Source: Pedobacter nanyangensis
GTDB taxonomy: Bacteria > Bacteroidota > Bacteroidia > Sphingobacteriales > Sphingobacteriaceae
Assembly: GCF_003313505.1 (NCBI RefSeq)
Contig: NZ_QMHO01000006.1
Location: 62,001 to 126,000, forward strand
Direction of reading: 5' to 3'
DNA: 64,000 nucleotides
Below, piece after piece: positions 17,588 to 25,622 of this stretch. How positions within the stretch are numbered: position 1 is the first letter of the stretch; each line of letters opens with the position of its first letter. The position numbers and the translations under genes are program-made. The notes under the pieces were generated by a model that worked only from the letters and a program-made list of their open reading frames with translations, was not told the DNA's origin and ran no database searches.

Positions 17588-18385
17588 TTAATATTCTTCC
17601 TGCGCCATAATTGCATAAAACTGATGGATGGAATTGAACTGCGGATGTAACGACACCACGTTTCCAAACACCAACAATGCTGGCGAACTCAATTTCTTTT
17701 CTTCTATTAACTCTTCAATGGTATCTACAATGCCCACTACTACATTTTCTTCTTTCGACGAACCATTTTCGATCACCGCTACTGGCAAGTTTGCTTTGCC
17801 TTCGGCTTTAAATATCCCAGCAATTTCTTTGATTTTTTCAATTCCCATTAACACCACAATGGTAGCATTTGATTTTGCAGCCACGTACAAATCAGGGGAT
17901 ATTTCACCTTGTGCGTTGGTTCCTGTAACCACCCAAAAACTTTCGCTCATGTTGCCATAAACCATTGGGATTTTTTGTAGCCCAGGCACACCAAGTGCAC
18001 TGGAAACGCCGGGCACAATTTCGGTTGGAATGCTGTAAGATTCGGCAACGTGCACTTCTTCATAGCCTCTTGCAAATACAAAAGGATCGCCACTTTTTAG
18101 CCTCACCACATGGCCGTAGTTCAAAGCGTAATCTATCATCAATTTGTTGACTAATTTTTGAGAGAAAGATTCATCGTCCGATTGCTTACCTACGTAAACT
18201 TTAATGGCTTTTTCAGGAGCATGATTTAACAAAGCTTCGTTTACCAAGGCATCGTACAAAACTACATCAGCCGTGGCCAATGCTTTTACGCCTTTTAAGG
18301 TTAACAAGTCGGGATCGCCAGGACCGGCACCTACCAAAGTTATCTTAGGTTCTATCGAATTTCTTTCTACTTTTTGTAAAATCAT
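17588..18385 (-). CDS. cobA: Uroporphyrinogen-III C-methyltransferase
   Basis: A 265-residue SAM-dependent tetrapyrrole methylase that converts uroporphyrinogen III to precorrin-2, the branch point to sirohaem and cobalamin. The SAM-binding signature VGAGPGDPDLLTLKG is at residues 18-32, LKSGDPFVFARG near 96-107, and EIVPGVSSALGVPG near 121-134; all are classic SUMT motifs. The length fits the single-domain enzyme without the CysG dehydrogenase/chelatase part. No sirohaem, sulfite or nitrite reductase gene is adjacent. The -7 box TATTTTTG at 18411-18418 is a likely promoter. Confidence 0.94.
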   Translation of the reverse strand: MILQKVERNSIEPKITLVGAGPGDPDLLTLKGVKALATADVVLYDALVNEALLNHAPEKAIKVYVGKQSDDESFSQKLVNKLMIDYALNYGHVVRLKSGDPFVFARGYEEVHVAESYSIPTEIVPGVSSALGVPGLQKIPMVYGNMSESFWVVTGTNAQGEISPDLYVAAKSNATIVVLMGIEKIKEIAGIFKAEGKANLPVAVIENGSSKEENVVVGIVDTIEELIEEKKLSSPALLVFGNVVSLHPQFNSIHQFYAIMAQEEY

Positions 18386-18410
18386 CTTTGCGTTTTTTTA
18401 ATCAACAATA

Positions 18411-18418
18411 CAAAAATA
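18411..18418 (-). promoter_or_regulatory. -7 promoter box of cobA
   Basis: Minus strand TATTTTTG matches TAnnTTTG and is 26 bases ahead of the start codon. Confidence 0.45.
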
Positions 18419-18532
18419 TATAAAACCTACCGATTTAGTAGTATTTATTTAAAATATTACACAATACACTGATTTACAGTTATATAAATTTAACATTAAA
18501 AATTCAGGAAGATTAATTGAAGCGCATTTCCA

Positions 18533-18625
18533 GTGGTTTATCGCTTAATACAGTCCTGCACTTCGCTGCAAGTCCTCTCCCGATTTAAATCGGGATGCGG
18601 GCTTTTCGATTCGTTCAGGGCTATT
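18533..18625. repeat. Degenerate dispersed repeat (REP family 3)
   Basis: Contains GCACTTCGCTGCAAGTCC, the 16-bp palindrome CCCGATTTAAATCGGG and GCGGGCTTTTCG. The last word also occurs as GCGGGCTTTCCA at 62384-62395. Confidence 0.55.
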
Positions 18626-18785
18626 TTACTGCGGAAAATGCAACCAGGCAAAAATCAACCATTGTTTTATTGAGTAGTAACTTAACCTGTAGTGCTAAAA
18701 TCAATTATGGTACAGCTTGTTTGGCTAAAGGTTAGGGTAACACAAAAAACGGTTCGTTTATACTAAATTTATTTCAGTTTCAACA

Positions 18786-19379
18786 TTAAGTCAAATTCCT
18801 ATCCCTAAACCAAACCTCATCTGGCTTAGCCGAAAAGCCTTGCATCTTTTCAACTAAAACCGCTGGATCGGCTTCGTTAAATACCAAATCCCTGTTGGCT
18901 TGCTTTAAAAAGCGATGTTGTACCATCATATCCATTTGCGCAAAAAGCGGGTCGTAAAAGCCACCCACATTCAACACACCGATGGGTTTGGCATGTAAGC
19001 CCAACTGTAGCCAAGTAAGTACTTCAAAAAACTCCTCCAAAGTTCCAAAGCCACCTGGCAGTATCACAAATCCATCAGACAGATCGGCCATTTTTTGCTT
19101 GCGTTGGTGCATATTTTCGGTAATGATCATTTGTGTAATGCCTTTGTGCCCCACTTCCTTGTCCATTAAAAACTGCGGAATTACACCCGTTACCGTTCCG
19201 TTCAACTTCAATACTTCGTCGGCAATAACGCCCATTACCCCTACACTACCGCCGCCATAAACCAGGGTGATTTCTTGCGCTACCATTGTTTTTGCTAAAT
19301 CAACAATCGCTTGCTTTAATACTTCATCTCCATTAAAATTGGCGCCACAGTAAACGCATAGTGATTTTATCTTTTCCAT
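18786..19379 (-). CDS. LOG-family phosphoribohydrolase (TIGR00730)
   Basis: A 197-residue protein of the LOG / lysine-decarboxylase-like Rossmann family. The diagnostic motif PGGFGTLEE is at residues 108-116 with Arg93 upstream, matching the PGGxGTxxE nucleotide-binding loop. Characterised members hydrolyse cytokinin riboside 5'-monophosphates or other nucleoside monophosphates to base and ribose 5-phosphate; in bacteria the substrate is often unknown. The glycine-rich VYGGGSVGVMG (40-50) binds phosphate. It is monocistronic, with a near-consensus box TATCTTCG at 19397-19404 just upstream. Confidence 0.9.
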   Translation of the reverse strand: MEKIKSLCVYCGANFNGDEVLKQAIVDLAKTMVAQEITLVYGGGSVGVMGVIADEVLKLNGTVTGVIPQFLMDKEVGHKGITQMIITENMHQRKQKMADLSDGFVILPGGFGTLEEFFEVLTWLQLGLHAKPIGVLNVGGFYDPLFAQMDMMVQHRFLKQANRDLVFNEADPAVLVEKMQGFSAKPDEVWFRDRNLT

Positions 19380-19560
19380 GTTGTAAAAAATGTAGGCGAA
19401 GATAAGCTTTCTTATTTTTTATAGTTAAATGTCATGCTCAAATTCAAAGATTTCTCTTCGTTCCTTATCGAAATGACGATCGTTTTTTATCCTCAATAGC
19501 CCAAAAAAAATGGCCGGTACAATTACCAGCCATTCATCTTCCTTATTAGTTGCTTTTTGA

Positions 19561-19591
19561 GACTTACGAAGTTTGCGAAACTTCGCAAGTC
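19561..19591. repeat. 14-bp inverted repeat downstream of the TonB receptor
   Basis: GACTTACGAAGTTT (19561-19574) and AAACTTCGCAAGTC (19578-19591) pair with one mismatch around GCG. A related hairpin is at 45892-45926. It probably ends the receptor transcript. Confidence 0.75.
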
Positions 19592-19600
19592 TGTAAAACA

Positions 19601-22213
19601 TTAAAAAGCATATCTCAGCGTAGCGCCATAAGTTCTTGGATCGCCCAGCACCCCTGCATACAGGCCTGAGTTTCCTGCGGCCGCTTGCAATTGCTCAAAA
19701 TAATTGGTGTTGGCAAGGTTACGTCCCCACACAAACAACGAGAATTTCTCCGACCTAAATCCTATCCTTGCATTTAACAAAGTATAGCCATCTATCACCA
19801 AAACTTTTGATGGCGTTGGATTTGAAGAATATTGCGAACGATAGCTTACATCGCCAGCAATAAAATACCTGCCCTCTTTCTCAATCAGATTTCCCGCAGT
19901 ACTTAGCTCAGTGCCACCAGATATATTCCATTTAGAAATACCGGGCAAACGACCCCCCGAAGCATCTTTAAAAGCTACTTGGGTTGAAACACCATTGATC
20001 ACCTCGGTGTGGCCAGTTTCTTCTAACGGCAATGGCGCATTCGTAAATTTCACGTATTTACCATCTAAGTAAGCTACGGCAGCATTTAGGGTCAAAAATC
20101 TGCCTGCCTGGTAACTACCATCAACCTCCAGGCCCCTTACCCTTACTTTTTCGGCATTGGCCAAGTATCCCCTGTTTACGCCTAATTGAGGTGACTGTAC
20201 ATTGGTTTGATAATCTTTAATATCGGTATTAAACGCAGTAATGTTTAACAGGGCTCCTGCGGTTGGCTTAGTTTTTAGTCCCAATTCATAATGTTGTACA
20301 TATTCTGGCTTTACCCTCGCTACCGAAATATCCGCAGCACCAGACGAAGTAGTAGGCAAACCACCCACGTTAACTCCCACTGGTTTGTAACCTGTAGAAT
20401 AAGTTGCGAAGGTATTCAATCTATCATTTGGTCTGTAAGACAAGGTGAGGTTACCCGACAAATTATTGTTTTCGGTACTGATATTAAATTGCTGGTTGGC
20501 ATAAACTGCTGCTTTCAAAGCTAATAAAGCCGGATCTGTGGTTTGCAAACCTCCGTAAGTTTGTCTATCGTAATCCACGTCCTTTTTGTCATAAGTGAAC
20601 CTAATCCCTGGCAACACATGGAGTTTATCAATCACCTCCCAATCTACTTGGGCAAAAGCCGCTGCGCTTAAAGATTTAATGGTTGAATTGGTCCTAATTC
20701 CAAAACCATCTAGCAAACCTGGCGTGGAATAGAGTGCCTGCTGCCCGGTATTGCTTGTTTGTACAAAACGCCACTGATCTTTGCCCACTTCTTCTGTTTG
20801 GTTCAAACCTTGCAAATTTTGACCCAGCACAAACACCCCAACTACTCCACTCAATTTATCTGTAAGGTCTCCGGCATATCTCACTTCCTGCGAATACTGA
20901 TCATGGCGGGTATTTCCCTGAGATTTGGTCAATGCCGAAAACTCGGTAAAGTCCCTGTCGTTGGTAGGATCCCAGTTCCAGAACCTCCAAGCAGTGGTAG
21001 AGGTTAATTTGCCGCCTCCTATTTTATAATCAAGATTTAAGGAAACTCCGCCAATGGATTGGTTGTGGCGCCAAGGGGTATTGGTATAGATTTCTCTCGA
21101 AAACGGATCAATTTTTGGCTGCTTGTAACCCAAATCCGACACAATTTTAGCGTATTGTCGGTAAGCGCTCCTTTCAGTGGTTGTTACACCTGCAGCTACC
21201 AGCGGATATCCCGCAGGATGCTGTACGCTCACGTCACCGCTGAGCAACAGTTCTAATTTCTCATTAGGCGTATAAAGGAACTGGGCTTTTGCTCCTAAGT
21301 TATTTTGTCCGCTGTATTTACGTTCTTCGGCCACATTCCATATCGTACCATCACGTTGCGTACCCGATATGGAGATTTTCGCGGCCAGGTTTTTTGCCAA
21401 TGGCCCAGTCACGGTTGTTTTGGCCTGGATAAAATTGTAGTTACCGTAGCTCAGCTCCACTTTTGCACTTGGGATTAAGCTGGGCTTTCTGGTAGTGATG
21501 TTAAATGCGCCTGCGGTCGTATTTTTACCAAACAAGGTTCCTTGCGGGCCTCTAATTACCTCTATTTGGTCAATATCAATAAAATCTGTTGAAGTTGCGG
21601 CAGGACGGGCATGGTAAACCCCATCTACGTAAAAGCCCACACCTGGGTCAATCCCATCATTAGTTAGCCCAAAAGTTGACCCTAAACCTCTAATATTTAA
21701 GGTTGTATTTCTCGCATTGGAAGCATAAAGTTGTACCGAAGGCACCAATTCTTTTAATCGATTGACGTTAAAGGCTCCAGCATTTTCAGCCGCTTGGCCG
21801 CCAATTACCGTAATGGGAATAGGGACTTCCTGCAATACTTCCGAACGGCGCCTTGAAGTCACTACGATTTGATCCAACTGTGAAGCTTCAAGCAAAACAA
21901 GCTCCAAAGGTGTAGCTGAAATGGTTAAAACTTGGAAATCTTGCGGTTTAAAGCCCACTGAACTTACTTGAATGTAAAAAGGTACCTCTGGAACCTGAAC
22001 CAATCGAAATTCGCCTTTCTCGTTGGCACTTGTTGAAATATTGGCACCTCTAATCTTAACAGTAGCGTGCGGAACGGGAGAGCCATCACTTCTTTTGATT
22101 ATCCCCGTTAATGGGGTTTGGGCAAAAGCTAGGTTTGCGGAAAGTGTAATGAAAGACAGGAAGGTAATATAAAGGCAGATGTTATTTCTTAGTGAGTATA
22201 GTTTGATTTTCAT
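19601..22213 (-). CDS. TonB-dependent outer-membrane receptor
   Basis: An 870-residue receptor importing a bound ligand (siderophore, vitamin or glycan unknown) across the outer membrane with TonB energy. Order: signal peptide (1-31, ending FAQ), a CarboxypepD_reg domain (about 33-115), plug domain (about 120-240) with RGLGS and IEVIRGPQGTLFGKNT, then the beta-barrel ending in an aromatic residue (LRYAF). There is no SusD neighbour, so it is not a classic SusC. The plug wording resembles receptors common in Proteobacteria, combined with the Bacteroidota-type N-terminal domain. A promoter TTTG-17 bp-TATATTTG lies at 22359-22387. Confidence 0.92.
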   Translation of the reverse strand: MKIKLYSLRNNICLYITFLSFITLSANLAFAQTPLTGIIKRSDGSPVPHATVKIRGANISTSANEKGEFRLVQVPEVPFYIQVSSVGFKPQDFQVLTISATPLELVLLEASQLDQIVVTSRRRSEVLQEVPIPITVIGGQAAENAGAFNVNRLKELVPSVQLYASNARNTTLNIRGLGSTFGLTNDGIDPGVGFYVDGVYHARPAATSTDFIDIDQIEVIRGPQGTLFGKNTTAGAFNITTRKPSLIPSAKVELSYGNYNFIQAKTTVTGPLAKNLAAKISISGTQRDGTIWNVAEERKYSGQNNLGAKAQFLYTPNEKLELLLSGDVSVQHPAGYPLVAAGVTTTERSAYRQYAKIVSDLGYKQPKIDPFSREIYTNTPWRHNQSIGGVSLNLDYKIGGGKLTSTTAWRFWNWDPTNDRDFTEFSALTKSQGNTRHDQYSQEVRYAGDLTDKLSGVVGVFVLGQNLQGLNQTEEVGKDQWRFVQTSNTGQQALYSTPGLLDGFGIRTNSTIKSLSAAAFAQVDWEVIDKLHVLPGIRFTYDKKDVDYDRQTYGGLQTTDPALLALKAAVYANQQFNISTENNNLSGNLTLSYRPNDRLNTFATYSTGYKPVGVNVGGLPTTSSGAADISVARVKPEYVQHYELGLKTKPTAGALLNITAFNTDIKDYQTNVQSPQLGVNRGYLANAEKVRVRGLEVDGSYQAGRFLTLNAAVAYLDGKYVKFTNAPLPLEETGHTEVINGVSTQVAFKDASGGRLPGISKWNISGGTELSTAGNLIEKEGRYFIAGDVSYRSQYSSNPTPSKVLVIDGYTLLNARIGFRSEKFSLFVWGRNLANTNYFEQLQAAAGNSGLYAGVLGDPRTYGATLRYAF

Positions 22214-22358
22214 TTTTTGTATAAGGTGTTACGAAATTTGCTGTATGGGTATTTTTAAATAGTCGAAAGCGTTTTTCATCATACAGCAACACATGGGATT
22301 AAGTGAACTTTTCATATTTCAAATTTTAATTGTATATAATATCTATAGATTTACTAGA

Positions 22359-22387
22359 CAAATATATTAAAGTTTTCACAATCCAAA
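22359..22387 (-). promoter_or_regulatory. Promoter of the TonB receptor
   Basis: Minus strand: TTTG at 22387-22384, 17-bp gap, TATATTTG at 22366-22359. Same geometry as the iscS promoter. It predicts a leader of about 145 nt. Confidence 0.5.
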
Positions 22388-22526
22388 ATTTTATTTCAAA
22401 AAAATTAACTGACAAGTGCTTAAAACGGAAGGTAAACTGAGCAATTTTCGGATTTTTTAACTGCCATCCTATTTCCATATTCGCCGTATAAACTCGAGCT
22501 GTTAGCTATTCGAAAACCTGACAGCC

Positions 22527-22540
22527 ATTATTTAAATAAT
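22527..22540 (+). promoter_or_regulatory. 14-bp palindrome touching the SDR start region
   Basis: ATTATTTAAATAAT is a perfect palindrome ending three bases before the ATG. It may be an operator or simply AT-rich sequence. Confidence 0.3.
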
Positions 22541-22543
22541 ATC

Positions 22544-23296
22544 ATGCAAAGATTTAGAGACAAATTCGCACTAATTACCGGCGGCACCAATGGAATGGGT
22601 TTCGCCACTGCAAAACAATTTATCAATGAAGGTGGATATGCCATTATTACGGGAAGAAGCACCAAAACAGTGAATGAGGCTTTGGAACAATTGGGACCAA
22701 ATGCATACGGGATTGTTTCCAATGCTGGTAAAATGGACGATATCTGGAAACTATCCACAGAGGTAAAGCATTACACCAATTCCATTCATCTCCTTTTTGT
22801 AAACGCTGGCTATGGTATGTTTTCAGGGGTAACAACTGTTACGGAAGACCATTTTGATGAATTGTTCGACATGCTTGTGAAGGGAACGTTTTTTACGGTA
22901 CAGCAAATACTCCCCTTAATGCATCGTGGAAGCTCAGTGGTTTTCAACACTTCGTTTGTCACAACAATTGGCATGGCTAATTTTTCGGTATACTCCGCGG
23001 CTAAATCAGCGGTTGCGTCGTTCATCAAAACCTTTTCGGCTGAACTCGCAAACGAGGGAATACGGGTAAACGGAATTAGCCCAGGGCATATCAACACCAA
23101 CATTTTCAATAACACTGGCCTAAGTAAGGAGGCCATTGACAGCGCTTTACAAAACATCGTTCCTACCATTCCTTTCAAAAGGTTGGGTGAACCAGATGAA
23201 ATTGCCAAAGCGGTGCTTTTTTTAGCTTCTAGTGATGCTTCTTATATTCATGGAGAAGAGTTGAGGATAGATGCGGGCATTTCGCAAATCCGCTGA
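22544..23296 (+). CDS. Short-chain dehydrogenase/reductase
   Basis: A 250-residue classical SDR, an NAD(P)-dependent oxidoreductase of unknown substrate. Cofactor motif TGGTNGMG is at residues 12-19, NAGYG at 88-92, catalytic Ser137, Tyr150 and Lys154 (YSAAK), and the C-terminal SPGHINT near 178-184. The first beta-strand/helix region lacks an obvious Asp or Arg that would fix NADH or NADPH preference; GRST at 37-40 leans to NADPH. It is transcribed away from the TonB receptor and has no operon partner. Confidence 0.92.
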   Translation: MQRFRDKFALITGGTNGMGFATAKQFINEGGYAIITGRSTKTVNEALEQLGPNAYGIVSNAGKMDDIWKLSTEVKHYTNSIHLLFVNAGYGMFSGVTTVTEDHFDELFDMLVKGTFFTVQQILPLMHRGSSVVFNTSFVTTIGMANFSVYSAAKSAVASFIKTFSAELANEGIRVNGISPGHINTNIFNNTGLSKEAIDSALQNIVPTIPFKRLGEPDEIAKAVLFLASSDASYIHGEELRIDAGISQIR

Positions 23297-23313
23297 ACAG
23301 CTCCTACTAAAAC

Positions 23314-23348
23314 AGAAGCGGGGCGATCGTAACCGATGCCCCGCTTCT
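23314..23348. terminator. Bidirectional terminator SDR/guaB
   Basis: 11-bp perfect stem AGAAGCGGGGC (23314-23324) / GCCCCGCTTCT (23338-23348) between convergent genes. T or A runs are short on both sides. Confidence 0.7.
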
Positions 23349-23381
23349 TGGTTCCTGAGGATTTACCGACAATTAATTTCT

Positions 23382-24854
23382 CTACTTACTCGTATAATTT
23401 GGCGCCTCTTTGGTGATGGTAATATCATGTGGGTGGCTTTCACGCATACCCGCAGCGGTAATCTGTACAAACTGCGCTTCTTGTAGCTTATCAATGCTAG
23501 CGGCACCAACATAGCCCATACTTGCACGTAAACCGCCAATGTACTGGTACATTACCTCGGCTAAAGTACCTTTATAAGGCACACGTCCTACAATGCCTTC
23601 TGGCACCAATTTCTTGATATCGTCTTCAACATCCTGGAAATAACGATCTTTTGAGCCTTGCTCCATGGCTTCAATAGAGCCCATTCCACGGTACGATTTA
23701 AACTTACGTCCTTCGTAAATGATGGTTTCACCTGGGCTCTCCTCTACCCCGGCAAATAACGAACCCGCCATTACCGTGCTAGCACCAGCGGCAATTGCCT
23801 TTGCAATATCACCGGTATGTTTAATTCCGCCGTCGGCAATGACCGGAACGCCTGTACCTTTTAAAGCTTTAGCACATTCGAAAACCGCATACAACTGCGG
23901 CACACCCACACCGGCAATAATCCTGGTGGTACAAATGGAGCCTGGGCCAATACCCACTTTAACGGCATCAGCACCGGCATCGGCCAAAGCTTTTGCCGCA
24001 GCACCAGTAGCAATATTACCGGCAATCACCTGTAGTTCTGGGTATTTAGCTTTTACTTCCTTCAATTTATCAATCACTCCTTTTGAGTGCCCATGGGCAG
24101 TATCAATGGCAATCACATCTACCCCAGCCTTTACTAAAGCATCCACACGTTGCATGGTATCAGCAGTTACACCAACCGCAGCTCCTACACGTAAACGTCC
24201 TTTTTCATCTTTACAAGCCACAGGGTAGTTTTTAACTTTTTGGATATCCTTAAAGGTAATCAGGCCACTTAAAAAGCCTTGCTCGTTTACTACAGGAAGC
24301 TTTTCAATTTTATGGTTTTGCAAAATTTCTTCCGCTTCTTTTAAGGTAGTACCCTCAGGCGCCGTAATTAGGTTTTCTTTGGTCATTACCTGTGCAATAG
24401 GTTTGCTCATGTTCTTTTGGAAACGCAAATCCCTATTGGTAATAATTCCAACTAATTTATTATCGGAAGTAACCACTGGAATACCGCCAATTTTATGCTC
24501 TTTCATGATCTTAAAAGCATCCGCAACTACTGATGTTTCCAGCAAAGTCACCGGATCCTGGATCATACCGCTTTCCGAACGTTTTACTTTGCGTACTTCT
24601 TCAGCCTGCCTGTCGATGCTCATGTTTTTGTGAAGCATTCCCAATCCGCCGTTTTGGGCAATGGCAATGGCCAGTTCCGCTTCGGTAACCGTATCCATTG
24701 CTGCCGAAACCAAAGGAACGTTCAGTTGGATTTTTTTGGTCAGGAAAGTGCTGGTATTAACATCTCTAGGCAATATTTCCGAATATGACGGTACCAAAAG
24801 TACATCATCATAAGTTAAACCTAAAGCAATAAATTTTTGGGGATCGAGTTGCAT
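23382..24854 (-). CDS. guaB: Inosine-5'-monophosphate dehydrogenase
   Basis: A 490-residue enzyme oxidising IMP to XMP, the committed step of GMP synthesis. It has the TIM barrel with two CBS domains inserted at about 95-210, the phosphate-binding and catalytic loop [11 protein letters not shown] with the active-site Cys, and the flap region [10 protein letters not shown]. The start at 24854 is chosen because the family begins about 10 residues before [15 protein letters not shown], and because a TATCTTTG promoter box lies between this ATG and the more upstream in-frame start at 24923, which could not then be transcribed. Confidence 0.96.
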   Translation of the reverse strand: MQLDPQKFIALGLTYDDVLLVPSYSEILPRDVNTSTFLTKKIQLNVPLVSAAMDTVTEAELAIAIAQNGGLGMLHKNMSIDRQAEEVRKVKRSESGMIQDPVTLLETSVVADAFKIMKEHKIGGIPVVTSDNKLVGIITNRDLRFQKNMSKPIAQVMTKENLITAPEGTTLKEAEEILQNHKIEKLPVVNEQGFLSGLITFKDIQKVKNYPVACKDEKGRLRVGAAVGVTADTMQRVDALVKAGVDVIAIDTAHGHSKGVIDKLKEVKAKYPELQVIAGNIATGAAAKALADAGADAVKVGIGPGSICTTRIIAGVGVPQLYAVFECAKALKGTGVPVIADGGIKHTGDIAKAIAAGASTVMAGSLFAGVEESPGETIIYEGRKFKSYRGMGSIEAMEQGSKDRYFQDVEDDIKKLVPEGIVGRVPYKGTLAEVMYQYIGGLRASMGYVGAASIDKLQEAQFVQITAAGMRESHPHDITITKEAPNYTSK

Positions 24855-24886
24855 AGCAAATAAATTACGAATTATTATTTGCCGGG

Positions 24887-24894
24887 CAAAGATA
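24887..24894 (-). promoter_or_regulatory. -7 promoter box of guaB
   Basis: TATCTTTG on the minus strand, exact consensus, about 32 bases ahead of the guaB ATG at 24854. It decides the start codon choice. Confidence 0.6.
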
Positions 24895-25087
24895 CAATAT
24901 TTCCCTTTAAAATGAAATCGCAATTGTTATATTTTGGTAAAGCTTATGTGGTTTTTGTTTTAGTAACCCAAGCTAGTTATCTATCCATCAAGGTTACTCT
25001 TTACCAACATCTGATACAATCATATTTTTTAGACGTTGTAGCGTTATCAATGGCGGCTGCGTAAAGTGTATAAGTAACCTAAGTGAT

Positions 25088-25486
25088 ATGAAACCACTCA
25101 AACAATATGCTTGCCTATTGCTGCTGGGCCTTTTTTTCACCTTTGGCTGTAAAAAAGGAAAGCAGCAAAACAAAATTCAGGATGAAAAACAGCTTCAAAC
25201 GATTATGGGAAAAATCAAGGCATTGGCTGAGAGCAGTAAATGTACCGAAAATCAACCGCTAAAATTTAAGGCAATTGGTGCAAAAGCTTGCGGTGGGCCA
25301 ACCGGCTATATAGGATATAGCACCAGTATCGATACCGAAGAACTTGAAAAACTTGTTGATCAGTACACCAATCTACAAAAGGAGTTCAACAAAAAATGGC
25401 AAATAACATCAGATTGCATGTACCTCATGCCGCCTAAATTGATAAAATGTGAAAATGGCCAGCCCGTTTTAGTTTACCAAAATTAA
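25088..25486 (+). CDS. Small lipoprotein of unknown function
   Basis: A 132-residue protein with a signal peptide and lipobox FTFGC (Cys21), followed by a Lys-rich stretch and a predicted helical mature domain. Three further Cys (near residues 56, 69 and 107) plus KACGGPTGY are the only notable features and suggest disulphides in the periplasm. No known enzymatic motif is seen. It lies between guaB and the phosphoesterase fusion, with independent spacers. Confidence 0.75.
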   Translation: MKPLKQYACLLLLGLFFTFGCKKGKQQNKIQDEKQLQTIMGKIKALAESSKCTENQPLKFKAIGAKACGGPTGYIGYSTSIDTEELEKLVDQYTNLQKEFNKKWQITSDCMYLMPPKLIKCENGQPVLVYQN

Positions 25487-25592
25487 AATCCATTTTAAAA
25501 CCAAAACCAAATCTTTTTTAAACCATGGAAAATTTAATCATATACTTCAGAATTTCATTTCAATTCTTCTTCGATAGATATTTATCCTAATT

Positions 25593-25611
25593 TCACTAAA
25601 ACTATTAGTGA
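25593..25611 (+). promoter_or_regulatory. Operator-like inverted repeat
   Basis: TCACTAA-AACTA-TTAGTGA, perfect 7-bp arms with a 5-bp gap, 12 bases before the start of the next gene. It has the geometry of a dimeric regulator site; no regulator is known for it. Confidence 0.35.
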
Positions 25612-25622
25612 TATATTTTTAG

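Larger units (their letters stand above)
18386..18785. other. Spacer with a degenerate palindromic element, no gene
   Basis: No credible frame. The middle (18533-18625) is a repeat remnant with the hairpin CCCGATTTAAATCGGG. The rest is AT-rich and shows nothing I recognise. Confidence 0.6.
22214..22543. other. Divergent promoter region TonB receptor / SDR
   Basis: AT-rich, no gene. It has a minus-strand promoter (22359-22387), the palindrome ATCTATAGAT (22341-22350) just downstream of that promoter, and a 14-bp palindrome next to the SDR start (22527-22540). The palindromes are candidate operator sites but are low in complexity. Confidence 0.55.

Noticed and set aside
22330..22543. Cobalamin riboswitch upstream of the TonB receptor
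   Set aside because: No GCCACTG-type B12 box or matching secondary structure was found in the leader.
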